The notes beneath the pieces are model-generated. The model was given only the letters and a program-made list of their open reading frames with translations, did not search any database and was not told the origin of the DNA. The position numbers and the translations under genes were made by a program. DNA of 64,000 nt from Thinopyrum elongatum (taxonomy: Eukaryota > Streptophyta > Magnoliopsida > Poales > Poaceae): the NCBI GenBank assembly GCA_011799875.1, contig JAAAXO010000361.1, positions 62,001-126,000 on the forward strand, given 5' to 3'. Position 1 is the stretch's first letter; each line of letters starts with the position of its first letter. Shown piece by piece: positions 34,891-47,539 of this stretch.

Positions 34891-35709
34891 GGGAGTATCT
34901 TTTATGGTCATGCACCCTTGAGGAGTGGTCTATTTTTGTTGAATCTCGACTGTAGTGATGCACATATTCATAATATTGAAGCCAAAAGATGCAAAGTTAA
35001 TAATGATAGTGCAACTTATTTGTGGCACTGCCGTTTAGGTCATATTGGTGTAAAGCGCATGAAGAAACTCCATGCTGATGGGCTTTTGGAATCACTTGAT
35101 TATGAATCACTTGATACTTGCGAACCATGCCTCATGGGCAAGATGACTAAGACTCCGTTCTCCGAAACAATGGAGCGAGCAACTGACTTAATGGAAATTA
35201 TACATACTGATGTATGCGGTCCGATGAGTGTTGAGGCTCGCGGCAGGTATCGTTATTTTCTGACCTTCACAGATGATTTGAGTAGATATGGGTATATCTA
35301 CTTAATGAAACATAAGTCTGAAACATTTGAAAAGTTCAAAGAATTTCAGAGTGAAGTGGAAAATCATCGTAACAAGAAAATAAAGTTTCTACGATCTGAT
35401 CGTGGAGGTGAATATTTGAGTTATGAGTTTGGTCTTCATTTGAAACAATGTGGAATAGTTTCGCAACTCACGCCACCTGGAACACCACAGTGTAATGGTG
35501 TGTCCGAACGTCGTAACCGTACTTTATTAGATATGGTGCGATCTATGATGTCTCTTACCGATTTACCACTATCGTTTTGGGGTTATGCATTAGAGACAGC
35601 TGCATTCACGTTAAATAGGGCACCATCTAAATCCGTTGAGCTGACACCATATGAACTGTGGTTTGGCAAGAAACCTAAGCTGTCGTTTCTTAAAGTTTGG
35701 GACTGTGAT
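34891..35709 (+). pseudogene. Ty1/copia integrase fragment
   Basis: About 273 codons, open throughout. GAG-pre-integrase/HHCC zinc region: WHCRLGHIG with CEPCLMGK. Integrase core: first Asp in IHTDVCGPM, second in LRSDRGGEY, Glu in GVSERRNRT, followed by WGYALETAAFTLNR and PYELWFGKKP. This is a copia polyprotein, not gypsy, and the only non-gypsy segment found. RT, RNase H, gag and LTRs are missing. It is flanked by inward-facing 3' ends of two Cereba LTRs in opposite orientation, so it is probably a relic of older target DNA. Confidence 0.9.
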
Positions 35710-36631
35710 TGATAGAGGCGAGGGTGTCCCGATCTTTCGATGAGATGATAGCTATCGTTTTTGGTGGAGTAGACTTTGACGATCCGACTACGAACGTGCG
35801 AGGACGTCGCGCCTTAGCAATCGCTAAACCAACTCCGAGAGGTTATTGACCACGCCGGAGCACAATCAACCTGACCACGAGGGTCTATCTCCTGCAAGCA
35901 AACGAAGAACAAGCAAGAAACTAAGATTTGCAATCTGGAGATTGCGAATATAAGATGAAAGCTTTATTGATCAAGGTGGGGTTCTGTGACGTCTTGGTCT
36001 GGTCGTTGAACACAAACGAAGTACGCGAAGTTGCAGCTATGGCGAACTTTTAATCTAAACAAAACCCAAAGTCTAAACGGTGCCCTAAGGGCTGTATATA
36101 TGGAGGAAGAGGAGGGGATTTCGTGGCCCTTGAAGGAGGGGTCCGAAACCAACCCTATCTCTTGTTTCCCCACACATACGGACTCTAAAAACAGCCTATA
36201 CTCAAGTATTTCGAAATTACATGGGCCTGGCCCAATAATAAGGTGACGCAGCACCTATAATAGCCTCTGGACGAAATTTATGAAGTGACATCTTGTATAT
36301 TTCGTCCAAGGCTTCCTGCACTCATTATGGTGGCTTCAAAGTCCTGAAATCATCACTTGTAACTCCGTTTGTGTTCCCCTTGTGCATGCCATCATCTCCA
36401 TGCTTGAACTTGCTCCAAGGTTCCTCTTTCTTGTCCAAGCTAGGCCCTTCATTTGTAAGCAAAACAAATGTATCCAATTTAGGCAGCATCATATTCTCAT
36501 GAACTTTAGAATCATTACCAAGAAACGAAAGTACCTGATATGTTAATTGGCGTGCGCGAGCTCTAGTAATTGGTCCAGTATGTATAGAAGCAGGGGCTGT
36601 GGGTGTAACAATGGTATTGATGTCCTCATCA
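35710..36631 (-). repeat. Cereba-type LTR, 3' LTR of Cer-h
   Basis: 922 bp with the PPT complement at its inner side. The outer flank is GTGAT in the copia fragment. Confidence 0.93.
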
Positions 36632-39170
36632 TCCTCCCCTTCTTGAAATGAAGTCGTCCTCGACGGAAGCTCATCTTCCTCACCCAAATAAGGCTTCAGA
36701 TCTGCAATGTTAAAAGTGGGACTAACCCCAAAATCTGCAGGCAGCTCAAGTTTATATGCATTATCATTTATTTTCTCTAACACCTTAAAAGGACCATCAG
36801 CACGTGGCATTAGCTTTGATTTGCGCAAATCAGGAAATCTATCCTTACGCAAATGTAACCAAACAAGATCTCCAGGTGCAAACACAACATGTTTTCTACC
36901 CTTATCTCCAGCAAGTTTATATTTAGCATTCATACGCTCAATGTTCTCCTTAGTTAACTCATGCATTTTTAAGATCAACTCAGCACGTTGTTTAGCATCA
37001 AAATTAACCTTCTCCGAAGATGGAAGAGGCAACAAATCAATTGGTGCACGAGGAAGGAAACCATACACAATTTCAAAAGGACACATCTTAGTAGTAGAAT
37101 GCAATGAACGATTATAAGCAAATTCAATATGAGGCAAGCATTCTTCCCACATTTTCTTGTTATTCTTCAAAACAGCCCTAAGCATAGTAGACAATGTTCT
37201 ATTGACTACTTCAGTTTGTCCATCAGTTTGGGGGTGACATGTAGTACTAAAAAGCAGTTTAGTCCCCAACTTAGCCCATAAACATCTCCAAAAGTGGCTA
37301 AGAAATTTAGTATCACGATCTGAAACACTAGTATTTGGCACACCATGCAAGCGTATAATTTCACGAAAGAACAAATCAGCAACATTAACAGCATCATCGC
37401 TTTTATGACATGGTATAAAGTGTGCCATTTTCGAGAACCTATCCACGACAACAAATATGCTATCCCTCCCCTTCTTTGTTCGAGGTAAACCTAAAACAAA
37501 GTCCATAGATATATCCTCCCAAGGAACACTAGGTACAGGCAAAGGCATATATAAACCATGAGGATTGAGTCGTGACTTATCTTTTTGACATGTAGTGCAG
37601 CGAGCAACAAAACGCTCAACATCCCGTCTCATCTTTGGCCAAAAGAAATGTGTAGCAAGTATATCCTCCGTCTTCTTCACGCCAAAGTGTCCCATTAATC
37701 CTCCTCCATGCGCCTCCTGCAACAACAAAAGACGAACGGAGCTAGCTGGAATGCATAGCTTGTTAGCACGAAACACAAATCCATCGTTAACGACGAACTT
37801 GTTCCATGTTCTCCCTTCCTTACAATTCTGCAATACATCTTTAAATTCAGCATCATGCACATATTGATCTTTGATGGTCTCCAAACCAAATATTTTAAAG
37901 TCAAGTTGTGGAAGCATAGTATAACGACGAGACAATGCATCAGCAATAACATTTTCTTTACCCTTCTTGTGTTTAATGACATAAGGGAAAGTCTCAATAA
38001 ATTCAACCCATTTAGCATGTCTACGGTTCAGTTTTGCTTGACTTTTAATGTGTTTCAAAGATTCATGATCAGAATGTATAACAAATTCTTTGGGCCATAA
38101 ATAATGTTGCCATGTTTCTAAGGTCCGAACAAGAGCATATAATTCTTTATCATAAGTAGAATAGTTCAGACTAGGCCCACTCAATTTTTCAGAAAAGTAT
38201 GCAACAGGTTTGCCATCTTATAATAAAACACCTCCTAATCCAATTCCACTAGCATCACATTCAAGCTCAAAAGTCTTATTAAAATCAGGAAGTTGGAGTA
38301 AAGGAGCATGTGTCAACTTATCTTTCAATACCGTGAAGGCTTCTTCCTGTGAGGTACCCCAAACAAAAGGCACATCCTTCTTTGTAAGCTCATTGAGAGG
38401 TGCAGCAATGGTGCTGAAATCTCTCACAAAACGCCTATAGAAACCAGCGAGTCCAAGAAAACTCCTCACTTGAGTGACCGTTTTGGGCTGTGGCCAACTC
38501 TCAATAGCTTCAATCTTGGCTTTATCAACTTCAATTCCCTGTGGAGTAACAACATAGCCAAGAAAAGATACTCGGTCGGTGCAAAAGGTGCACTTCCCAA
38601 GGTTACCAAACAAACGTGCATCACGTAAAGCAATAAAAATAGCACGTAAATGTTCTAAATGTTCCTCCAAAGATCTGCTATAAATCAGTATATCATCAAA
38701 ATAGACTACCACAAATCGTCCAATGAAAGCACGTAAAACTTCGTTCATTAATCTCATGAAAGTACTAGGTGCATTAGTTAACCCAAAAGGCATGACTAAC
38801 CACTCATATAAACCAAACTTAGTTTTAAATGTTGTTTTCCATTCATCTCCCAATTTCATACGAATTTGATGGTATCCACTACGCAAATCAACTTTGGAGA
38901 ATATTGTAGGGCCACTCAATTCATCAAGCATATCATCTAGCCTAGGAATAGGATGACGATAACGAATAGTAATATTATTAATGCCTCTACAATCAACACA
39001 CATACGCGACGTACCATCCTTTTTTGGCACTAGTATAATAGGAACAGCACAAGGACTAGGAGATTCGCGTATATAACCTTTGTCGAGCAGCTCCTGTACT
39101 TGACGCATAATCTCCTTCGCCTCCTCTGGATTGGTACGGTATGGCGCACGGTTTGGCAACGAAGCACCGG
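36325..39170 (-). pseudogene. Cereba-type pol, 3' half (Cer-h)
   Basis: Reading on the minus strand, the coding region starts in the linker before RT ([13 protein letters not shown]), right at the LTR end at 39171. It continues through RT ([17 protein letters not shown]), RNase H, integrase and the CR tail to the stop at 36325 inside the LTR. Gag, knuckle and protease are missing. A CAA to TAA stop at about 38218 (in LLQDGKP) splits it. Otherwise the frame is open. Confidence 0.9.
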
Positions 39171-40092
39171 TGATAGAGGCGAGGGTGTCCCGATCTTTCG
39201 ATTAGATGATAGCTATCGTTTTTGGTGGAGTAGACTTTGACGATCCGACTACGAACGTGCGAGGACGTCGCGCCTTAGCAATCGCTAAACCAACTCCGAG
39301 AGGTTATTGACCACGCCAGAGCACAATCAACCTGACCACGAGGGTCTATCTCCTGCAAGCAAACGAAGAACAAGCAAGAAACTAAGATTTGCAATCTGGA
39401 TATTGCGAATATAAGATGAAAGCTTTATTGATCAAGGTGGGGTTCTGTGACGTCTTGGTCTGGTCGTTGAACACAAACGAAGTACGCGAAGTTGCAGCTA
39501 TGGCGAACTTTTAATCTAAACAAAACCCAAAGTCTAAACGGTGCCCTAAGGGCTGTATATATGGAGGAAGAGGAGGGGATTTTGTGGCCCTTGAAGGAGG
39601 GGTCCGAAACCAACCCTATCTCTTGTTTCCCCACACATACGGACTCTAAAAACAGCCTATACTCAAGTATTTCGAAATTACATGGGCCTGGCCCAATAAT
39701 AAGGTGACGCAGCACCTATAATAGCCTCTGGACGAAATTTATGAAGTGACATCTTGTATATTTCGTCCAAGGCTTCCTGCACTCATTATGGTGGCTTCAA
39801 AGTCCTGAAATCATCACTTGTAACTCCGTTCTTGTTCCCCTTGTGCATGCCATCATCTCCATGCTTGAACTTGCTCCAAGGTTCCTCTTTCTTGTCCAAG
39901 CTAGGCCCTTCATTTGTAAGCAAAACAAATGTATCCAATTTAGGCAGCATCATATTCTCATGAACTTTAGAATCATTACCAAGAAACGAAAGTACCTGAT
40001 AATTTAATTGGCGTGCGCGAGCTCTAGTAATTGGTCCAGTATGTATAGAAGCAGGGGCTGTGGGTGTAACAATGGTATTGATGTCCTCATCA
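39171..40092 (-). repeat. Isolated Cereba-type LTR
   Basis: 922 bp. The left flank is ACCGG in minus-strand pol, the right flank CCTAC in a plus-strand leader. Exact termini but unmatched flanks, as for the LTR at 15263. Confidence 0.92.
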
Positions 40093-41161
40093 CCTACAAT
40101 CCACGAAAAAGCCAAAAAAAAAATTAGGGTTAGTTCATCATATCCGAACCAATCTGAGCCTTTGCATAATCTTTTTAGGGTTTTTGCTTTGTTGAATCTG
40201 CGGTTGCATCGTCGTGTCGAGTTGCTGGTCTTAGCGTCTAGTCTTTTAGAATTTCGAGTTCTGGTCATAAGTTGTCACGCCGCCGCCGCACCATCATCAT
40301 CGCCCTTGCCATCTACCACCACCGTTTATCCGCCACCGCTCTGAATCCATATACCATCACCGATCTGTATCCATATACCACCACCGATCCGTATCCATAT
40401 ACCACCACCGCTACCATATACCACCACCGCTGCCATATTCTACCACCATATATCCACCACCAATCCGAGTTCTTTTCATATTAGGTTTGTTTTCGAGACC
40501 CGTCTTTTTTCCGATTCGTGTTTCCTTGCCTGAGTAGGATTCGGAGCGTTTTGAGACACTCGCCATCATAGTGATTTTTTATCGCACTTTTTCGTCGTCA
40601 CTGCCCTGATTTTCGAAAAAAAAAATTGTCAAAAAAAATTTGTGCCAATCCTATTAGTTTGACTTGGGAAGAGTTTTGAGACACTCGCCATTATAGTGAT
40701 TTTTTGCAAAAAAAAAAGGAGCGTAAAAAAAAAGAGGAGCGGAAAAAACAAGCGAATTTTTTTTTAGAGTGTGCTCTTCCCTTGTTTACGCGCTGCGCCG
40801 TGATTTTGTTAGTGTTCTAGGCTCGCGTCTCTAGTACGGTCTAGCCTAGGACCAGCACAGTAGCGTCGTTGAGTGTTTATTCAACTTTGCATCTCTGAAT
40901 TGATTATTGCTGACATTTTTGCTACCATATCATAAGCCTTCCCAGCTCCACATACATCTACGTCGTGCGTTTGACACCACCTGGCAATCGCTCTGTCCAA
41001 TCTTTGAGAGTTTTGACTACAACGGTGGCGATCACCACCTGCTGCTGGGTAAGAACTGGTAAGCATTTGAGATTCGCTTCACGGATTTGTGATACACCAC
41101 CACCACCACTTCCTAGTAGTCTGTAGGATCATATTCTTGTGTGTTTCTATTGCTGCTAACC
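40093..41161 (+). other. 5' leader of Cer-i, truncated at its start
   Basis: No gene. It begins inside the leader (CCTACAATCCACG), so the primer site is missing. It contains CCATATACCACCACC-type repeats at about 40365-40430 and a doubled block: GAGACACTCGCCAT-ATAGTGATTTTT occurs near 40552 and again near 40678. It is related to the leader of Cer-a. Confidence 0.8.
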
Positions 41162-44100
41162 ATGGCAGGATCACAAGCCGATGAGACTGATTGGGAGAAC
41201 ATGACGAACAAACAGCTACATGATAAATTTCAGCAAATGATGAGTGGACAGGTGCAAGATGTGCTAAACAGATTTGAAGAGGCCATGGAGAAGATAGATG
41301 GAATTGAGAAGACGTTCGAAACAAAGCTCGATAACAAGTTTAATGAATTGCTCGCGTGTCTTCCACAACCACCGCCGGCTGCACCTGTCGCACCTCTACA
41401 ACAACAACAACGTCGCCTTCCAAATCAAGTGGGATGCGCACAGCGCGTTCCCCTTGAGCCTGGTCAAACTTCTGGTGCCGCTGCACCTACTGTTGATGCT
41501 TCTATGGCTCCTGCTGCCGCTGAGGAGGACGAGTATGCGGGCGATTACGAGGATGAGGTTGATCAAATTCAGAACTATGTACCAGCACCAGGTCGTCCAC
41601 ATGCCAAAAATCGCAATGGTAGGGCTGCATTACCAGCTCAGGTACGAGATCATGACCATCTTCCTAAACTGAAATTGAATATTCCACCATTTGAGGGTAG
41701 ATATGTTCCTGATATATATCTTACTTGGGACTTAGAAACTAAACAACGTTTTACATGTTTACAATATCCCGAGGAGAGACGTGTTGCTGCTGCTGTTTGT
41801 GCTTTTACTAGTTTTGCATGTGTATGGTGGTCTGAACATTGTAGATTATATCCTATTCCAGCTACTTGGGCTGCTTTGAAAACTGCTATGCGTACTCGTA
41901 GGGTTCCACCATATTATCAACGTGAATTACTTCAAAAATTGCAGCGCTTAAGACAAGGAAAAAATTCTGTAGAAGAATATTATCAGGAATTACAAACTGG
42001 CATGATTAGATGTGGTATTGTTGAGGAGAATGAAGCTATGCTTGCACATTTCATGGGAGGATTAAATAGAGAGATTCAGACCATTCTAGAGTATAAGGAG
42101 TATAATAATATCACTCGTTTATTCCATCTTGCTTGTAAAGCTGAACGTGAAGTGCAGGATCGACAGGCATTGGCGCGAACTAATTTTTCTGCAGGTCGAT
42201 CTTCATCATGGACACCGCGTGCCTCCTCTACTCCCACACGTCCTACTGCAGCACCACTGACTTCAGCCGCCAATTCCAACCGAGATACAAGAAAACAGGC
42301 ACCACCACCACCATCTGCCAAGAGTACACCTTCTGGGCCTGCCCAGAGCTCTTCTTCATCTATGGCATCCACAGGGCACACACATGATATTATTTGTCGT
42401 CGTTGTAAGGGAAGAGGTCATTATGCGAGAGAATGCCAATCTCCGCGTGTTATGATTGCTACTGAGGATGATGGGTATGAGTCCGCTAGTGACTATGATG
42501 AGGAGACTTTGGCTCTTATTACAAGTGAAGAACACGGTGGAGATGATTCTGATCATGAGACGCAATACATGGCTCCTGAAGACGCTGACAGGTATGAATG
42601 TTTAGTTGCTCAACGTGTTTTGAGTTTGCAGGTCACACAAGCTGAGCAAAATCAGAGACATAATTTGTTCCATACAAAGGGAGTTGTGAAGGAACGTTCT
42701 GTTCGCGTCATCATAGATGGAGGGAGCTGCAACAACTTGGCTAGCATGGAGATGGTGGAGAAGCTATCTCTCACCACAAGACCACATCCACATCCTTACT
42801 ATATCCAATGGTTCAACAACAGCGGCAAAGTTAAGGTAACACGTACTGTTCGTGTGCATTTTAGTATCTCTACATATGCTGATTATGTTGATTGTGATGT
42901 GGTACCCATGCAAGCATGTTCCTTATTACTTGGTAGACCATGGCAATTTGATAAAAATTCTGTACACCATGGTAGAAACAATCAGTATACTCTTGTTCAT
43001 AAGGATAAACATATTACTTTGCTTCCTATGACTCCTGATTCTATTTTGAAAGATGATATTAATCGAGCTAGTAAAGCAAAACAGGAGAAAAATAAGAGTG
43101 AAAATCAGATTGTGGAAAAAGAATTTGAGCAATAAATGAAGCCTAATAATAAAACATCTAGTGTTGCTTCTGAAATTAAATTGAAAAATGCGTGTTTACT
43201 TGCCACCAAATCTGATATTGATGAGCTAGATTTAAGCAAATCTGTTTGCTATGCTTTTGTGTGCAAAGAGGCATTATTTTCATTCGAGGACGTGCCTTCC
43301 TCTTTGCCTCCTGCTGTCACTAACATTTTGCAGGAGTTCGCTGACGTCTTTCCACAAGACGTGCCGCCGGGATTACCACCTATTCGCGGGATTGAGCATC
43401 AGATTGACTTAATTCCCGGTGCTTCCTTGCCAAACCGTGCGCCATACCGTACCAATCCAGAGGAGACGAAGGAGATTATGCGTCAAGTACAGGAGCTGCT
43501 CGACAAAGGTTATATACGCGAATCTCTTAGTCCTTGTGTTGTTCCTATTATACTAGTGCCAAAAAAGGATGGTACGTCGCGTATGTGTGTTGATTGTAGA
43601 GGCATTAATAATATTACTATTCGTTATCGTCATCCTATTCCTAGGCTAGATGATATGCTTGATGAATTGAGTGGCTCTACAATATTCTCCAAAGTTGATT
43701 TGCGTAGTGGATACCATCAAATTCGTATGAAATTGGGAGATGAATGGAAAACAGCATTTAAAACTAAGTTCGGTTTATATGAGTGGTTAGTCATGTCTTT
43801 TGGGTTAACTAATGCACCTAGTACTTTCATGAGATTAATGAATGAAGTTTTACGTGCTTTCATTGGATGATTTGTGGTAGTTTACTTTGATGATATATTG
43901 ATTTATAGCAGATCTTTGGGGGAACATTTGGAACATTTACGTGTTGTTTTTATTGCTCTACATGATGCATGTTTGTTTGGTAACCTTGGGAAGTGCACCT
44001 TTTGCACCGACCGAGTATCTTTTCTTGGCTATGTTGTTACTCCAAAGGGAATTGAAGTTGATAAAGCCAAGATTGAAGCTATTGAGAGTTGGCCGCAGCC

Positions 44101-45121
44101 CAAAACGGTCACACAAGTGAGGAGTTTCCTTGGCCTCGCTGGTTTCTATAGGCGTTTTGTGAGAGATTTCAGTACCATTGCTGCACCTCTCAACGAGCTT
44201 ACAAAGAAGGATGTGCCTTTTGTTTGGGGTACCGCACAGGAAGAAGCCTTCACGGTGTTGAAAGATAAGTTAACACATGCTCCTTTACTCCAACTTCCTG
44301 ATTTTAATAAGACTTTTGAGCTTGAATGTGATGCTAGTGGAATTGGATTAGGAGGTGTGTTATTACAAGATGGCGAACCTGTTGCATACTTTTCTGAAAA
44401 ATTGAGTGGGCCTAGTCTGAATTACTCTACTTATGATAAGGAATTATATGCTCTTGTTCGGACTTTGGAAACATGGCAACATTATTTATGGCCCAAAGAA
44501 TTTGTTATTCATTCTGATCATGAATCTTTGAAACATATTAAAAGTCAAGCCAAACTGAACCGTAGACATGCTAAATGGGTTGAATTCATTGAGACTTTCC
44601 CTTATGTCATTAAACACAAGAAGGGTAAAGAAAATGTTATTGCTGATGCATTGTCTCGTCGTTATACTATGCTTTCACAACTTGACTTTAAAATATTTGG
44701 TTTGGAGACCATCAAAGATCAATATGTGCATGATGCTGAATTTAAAGATGTATTGCAGAATTGTAAAGAAGGGAGAACATGGAACAAGTTCGTCGTTAAC
44801 GATGGATTTGTGTTTCGTGCTAACAAGCTATGCATTCCAGCTAGCTCCGTTCGTTTTTTGTTGTTGCAGGAGGCGCATGGAGGAGGATTAATGGGACACT
44901 TTGGCGTAAAGAAGACGGAGGATGTACTTGCTACACATTTCTTTTGGCCAAAGATGAGACGGGATGTTGAGTGCTTTGTTGCTCGCTGCACTACATGTCA
45001 AAAAGCTAAGTCACGACTCAATCCTCATGGTTTATATATGCCTTTGCCTGTACCTAGTGTTCCATGGGAGGATATATCTATGGACTTTGTTTTGGGTTTA
45101 CCTCGAACAAAGAAGGGGAGG
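41162..45121 (+). pseudogene. Cereba-type gag-pol (Cer-i), two stops, 3' end lost
   Basis: Gag starts at ATG 41162 and belongs to the Cer-a subgroup ([18 protein letters not shown]). Stops: CAA to TAA at 43133-43135 in the linker before RT, and CGA to TGA at about 43868-43870 just before [11 protein letters not shown]. The frame is otherwise kept through RT, RNase H, the integrase HHCC domain and the first Asp region ([13 protein letters not shown]). At about 45121 it breaks into an inverted, 3'-truncated LTR. The rest of the integrase and the CR tail are missing. Confidence 0.9.
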
Positions 45122-45922
45122 AACTTCCAAGGGGTTATTGACCACGCCGGAGCACGATCAACCTGACCACGAGGGTCTGTTTCCTGCGAGCAAACGAAGA
45201 ACAAGCAAGAAACTGAGATTGCAATCTGGATATTGCGAATATAAGAGGGAAGCTTTATTAATGAAGGTGAGGTTCTGTGACTTCTTGGTCTGGTCGTTGA
45301 ACACAAACGAAGTACGCGAAGTTGTAGCTATGGCGAACTTTTAATCTAAACAAAACCCAAAGTCTAAACGGTGCCCTAAGGGCTGTATATATGGAGGAAG
45401 AGGGGGGGATTTCGTGGCCCTTGAAGGAGGGGTCCGAAACCAACCCTATCTCTTGTTTCCCCACACATACGGACTCTAAAAACAGCCTATACTCAAGTAT
45501 TTCGAAATTACAGGGGCCTGGCCCAATAATAAGGTGACGCAGCACCTATGATAGCCTCTGGATGAAATTTATGAAGTGGCATCTTGTATATTTCGTCCAA
45601 GGCTTCCTGCACTCATTATGGTGGCTTCAAAGTCCGGAAATCATCACTTGTAACTCCGTTCTTGTTCCCCTTGCGCATGCCATCATCTCCATGCTTGAAC
45701 TTGCTCCAAGGTTCCTCTTTCTTCTCCAAGCTAGGCCCTTCATTCGTAAGCAAAACAAATGTATCCAATTTAGGCAGCATCATATTCTCATGAACATTAG
45801 AATCATTACCAAGAAACGAAAGTACCTGATAATTTAATTGGCGTGCGCGAGCTCTAGTAATTGGTCCAGTATGTATAGCAGCAGGGGCTGTGGGTGTAAC
45901 AATGGTATTGATGTCCTCATCA
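45122..45922 (-). repeat. Cereba-type LTR, 3' end deleted
   Basis: About 800 bp, from near AACTTCCAAGGGGTTATTG to the exact 5' terminus at 45922. The last 150 bp or so of U5 are gone, lost at the joint with Cer-i pol. It carries more substitutions than other copies in U5 and is probably older. The outer flank CCGGA lies in remnant Y. Confidence 0.87.
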
Positions 45923-46624
45923 CCGGATGTACGGGCTGGGCCGGATGTCCGGAGCCTGTAGGACCTTGACGTCCTTCTTCGTCGAGCTTCTTCATCCATG
46001 TACTTGGGGACTTGTCCAATGTTCCGAGCATCTCCATGGTCGTCTCCTCGGTTCCTAAGCACATATAGTATCTTTGCATGAGGTAGCAACCATGTCTCGC
46101 ACGAATGGAAAGGGAAAGCATTTAGGAGCGGGTTCACCTTGTGTCCAATGGCGTATGCTTGAGATCTCGTCGTAGGTCCACTTGGGGCTTGAGGAGTATT
46201 CGTAGTGTACATGGGGATGAACGTAGGATGCTCCGCATCATCGCCCCTCCCTTGGGAAAGATCCGACCTCGGATCGTAATCCTCATCACCATGGAAACAT
46301 GGCTCGATGTCGTGGTAGAAGTGGTGGTCTGGTGGTGCTTCCAATAAATCCGAGCACTCCTCAACTTGAAGGTCCATAGGGTCCATCTCCAATGCCGGTC
46401 CTTCATCCAATAGGTGTATCATGTAGACAACAAGAAGGAGGCAACAATGAAAGAATGGCCCATCCAATATGCGTATTTGAGAATGGCTCAAAGGGAATGA
46501 GTTCACCTTTATGAGGATGTCGAAAATGTTGGTGTTGCGCATCATGTACGCCTTCACATATCCAATATGTCTCATTATGGAACCACCTAATGAATCCCTC
46601 AAAGTGAAAGAACATGACAAACAC
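45923..46624 (-). other. Remnant Y: probable 3' end of another gypsy element
   Basis: Minus-strand open frame of about 230 codons. It contains SGPTTRSQAYAIGHKVN, similar in layout to the Cereba CR tail [15 protein letters not shown]. Between the upstream part and this motif lies a purine-rich CAAGGGAGGGGCGA followed by TGATGCGGAG at about 46240, resembling a PPT and LTR start. I infer a related gypsy element whose pol tail also runs into its LTR. No integrase catalytic motif is present. Flanks are LTR ends on both sides. Confidence 0.45.
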
Positions 46625-46636
46625 TGATAGAGGCGA
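46625..46636 (-). repeat. Terminal 12 bp of the Cer-j 3' LTR, split off by Qui-d
   Basis: TGATAGAGGCGA is the outer end of a type A LTR that resumes at 51277. The last five bases, GGCGA, are the left target-site duplication of Qui-d. The outer flank is AACAC in remnant Y. Confidence 0.88.
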
Positions 46637-47539
46637 TGATAGAGGCGAGGGTGTCCCGATCTTTCGATGAGATGATAGCTATCGTTTTTGGTGGAGTAGA
46701 CTTTGACGATCCGACTACGAACGTGCGAGGACGTCGCGCCTTAGCAATCGCTAAACCAACTCCGAGAGGTTATTGACCACGCCGGAGCACAATCAACCTG
46801 ACCACGAGGGTCTATCTCCTGCAAGCAAACGAAGAACAAGCAAGAAACTAAGATTTGCAATCTGGATATTGCGAATATAAGATGAAAGCTTTATTGATCA
46901 AGGTGGGGTTCTGTGACGTCTTGGTCTGGTCGCTGAACACAAACGAAGTACGCGAAGTTGCAGCTATGGCGAACTTTTAATCTAAACAAAACCCAAGCAA
47001 AAAGCTACTAGATGGATCTACTTATATAGGAGCAAGGGGTGGCGGCCAAGGAGGTGGGAGGACGTCCCAAGGCAGCCTAAAACTAACCCTAGGTCGTACA
47101 AGGCCAATGGGCCCAAGTGGAGGTGATGCAACACCTTTGGACTTGTAGTTTGACTCGGATTCTGCTGCAGCGTCAGATTGTTTCGTTGATAACTCAACGC
47201 TCCGGACGAATTTTAAGGTGAATCCAATTGGGTTGGAAAGAGCACGAAATCTACTTTCCAACAAAAAAAGAATCACCCAATTCGGAGTCCGTATGAAAAA
47301 GTTCTTGGCGTTTTGAGTCAGTTATGTCTGTGCAGTCCGAATCTGAATCCAGAACGTGAGAGACTTGGACTCTATCTTCTCTTGGCCCAAAAGTGACGTG
47401 AGAGGACTTTTTGAACAGCACCTAAACTTCTTTTTTTCCCTTATCTTCATATGTGAATTGTACAAATGTCCCATACACCTCACAAATATACATGTATGCA
47501 ATATTTTTGGTCATATCCAAGGTAGTCATGTCCTCATCA
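46637..47539 (-). repeat. 3' LTR of Qui-d (Quinta U3, Cereba R-U5, no 89-bp segment)
   Basis: Read on the minus strand: type B U3 with TATATAA (47022-47028), a switch at GCTTGGG (46996), then type A R-U5 with AATAAA. The PPT complement lies at its inner side. GAG joins GTGTATGG directly, at the GT...AG borders. Confidence 0.92.

Noticed and set aside
45122..45306. Continuation of Cer-i pol into a novel C-terminus
   Set aside because: The apparent extra residues ([10 protein letters not shown]...) are simply the reverse strand of a truncated LTR read in frame until a chance stop.
46625..46651. Tandem TGATAGAGGCGA repeat at an LTR end
   Set aside because: Fully explained by insertion of Qui-d with GGCGA duplication into a Cereba LTR terminus.
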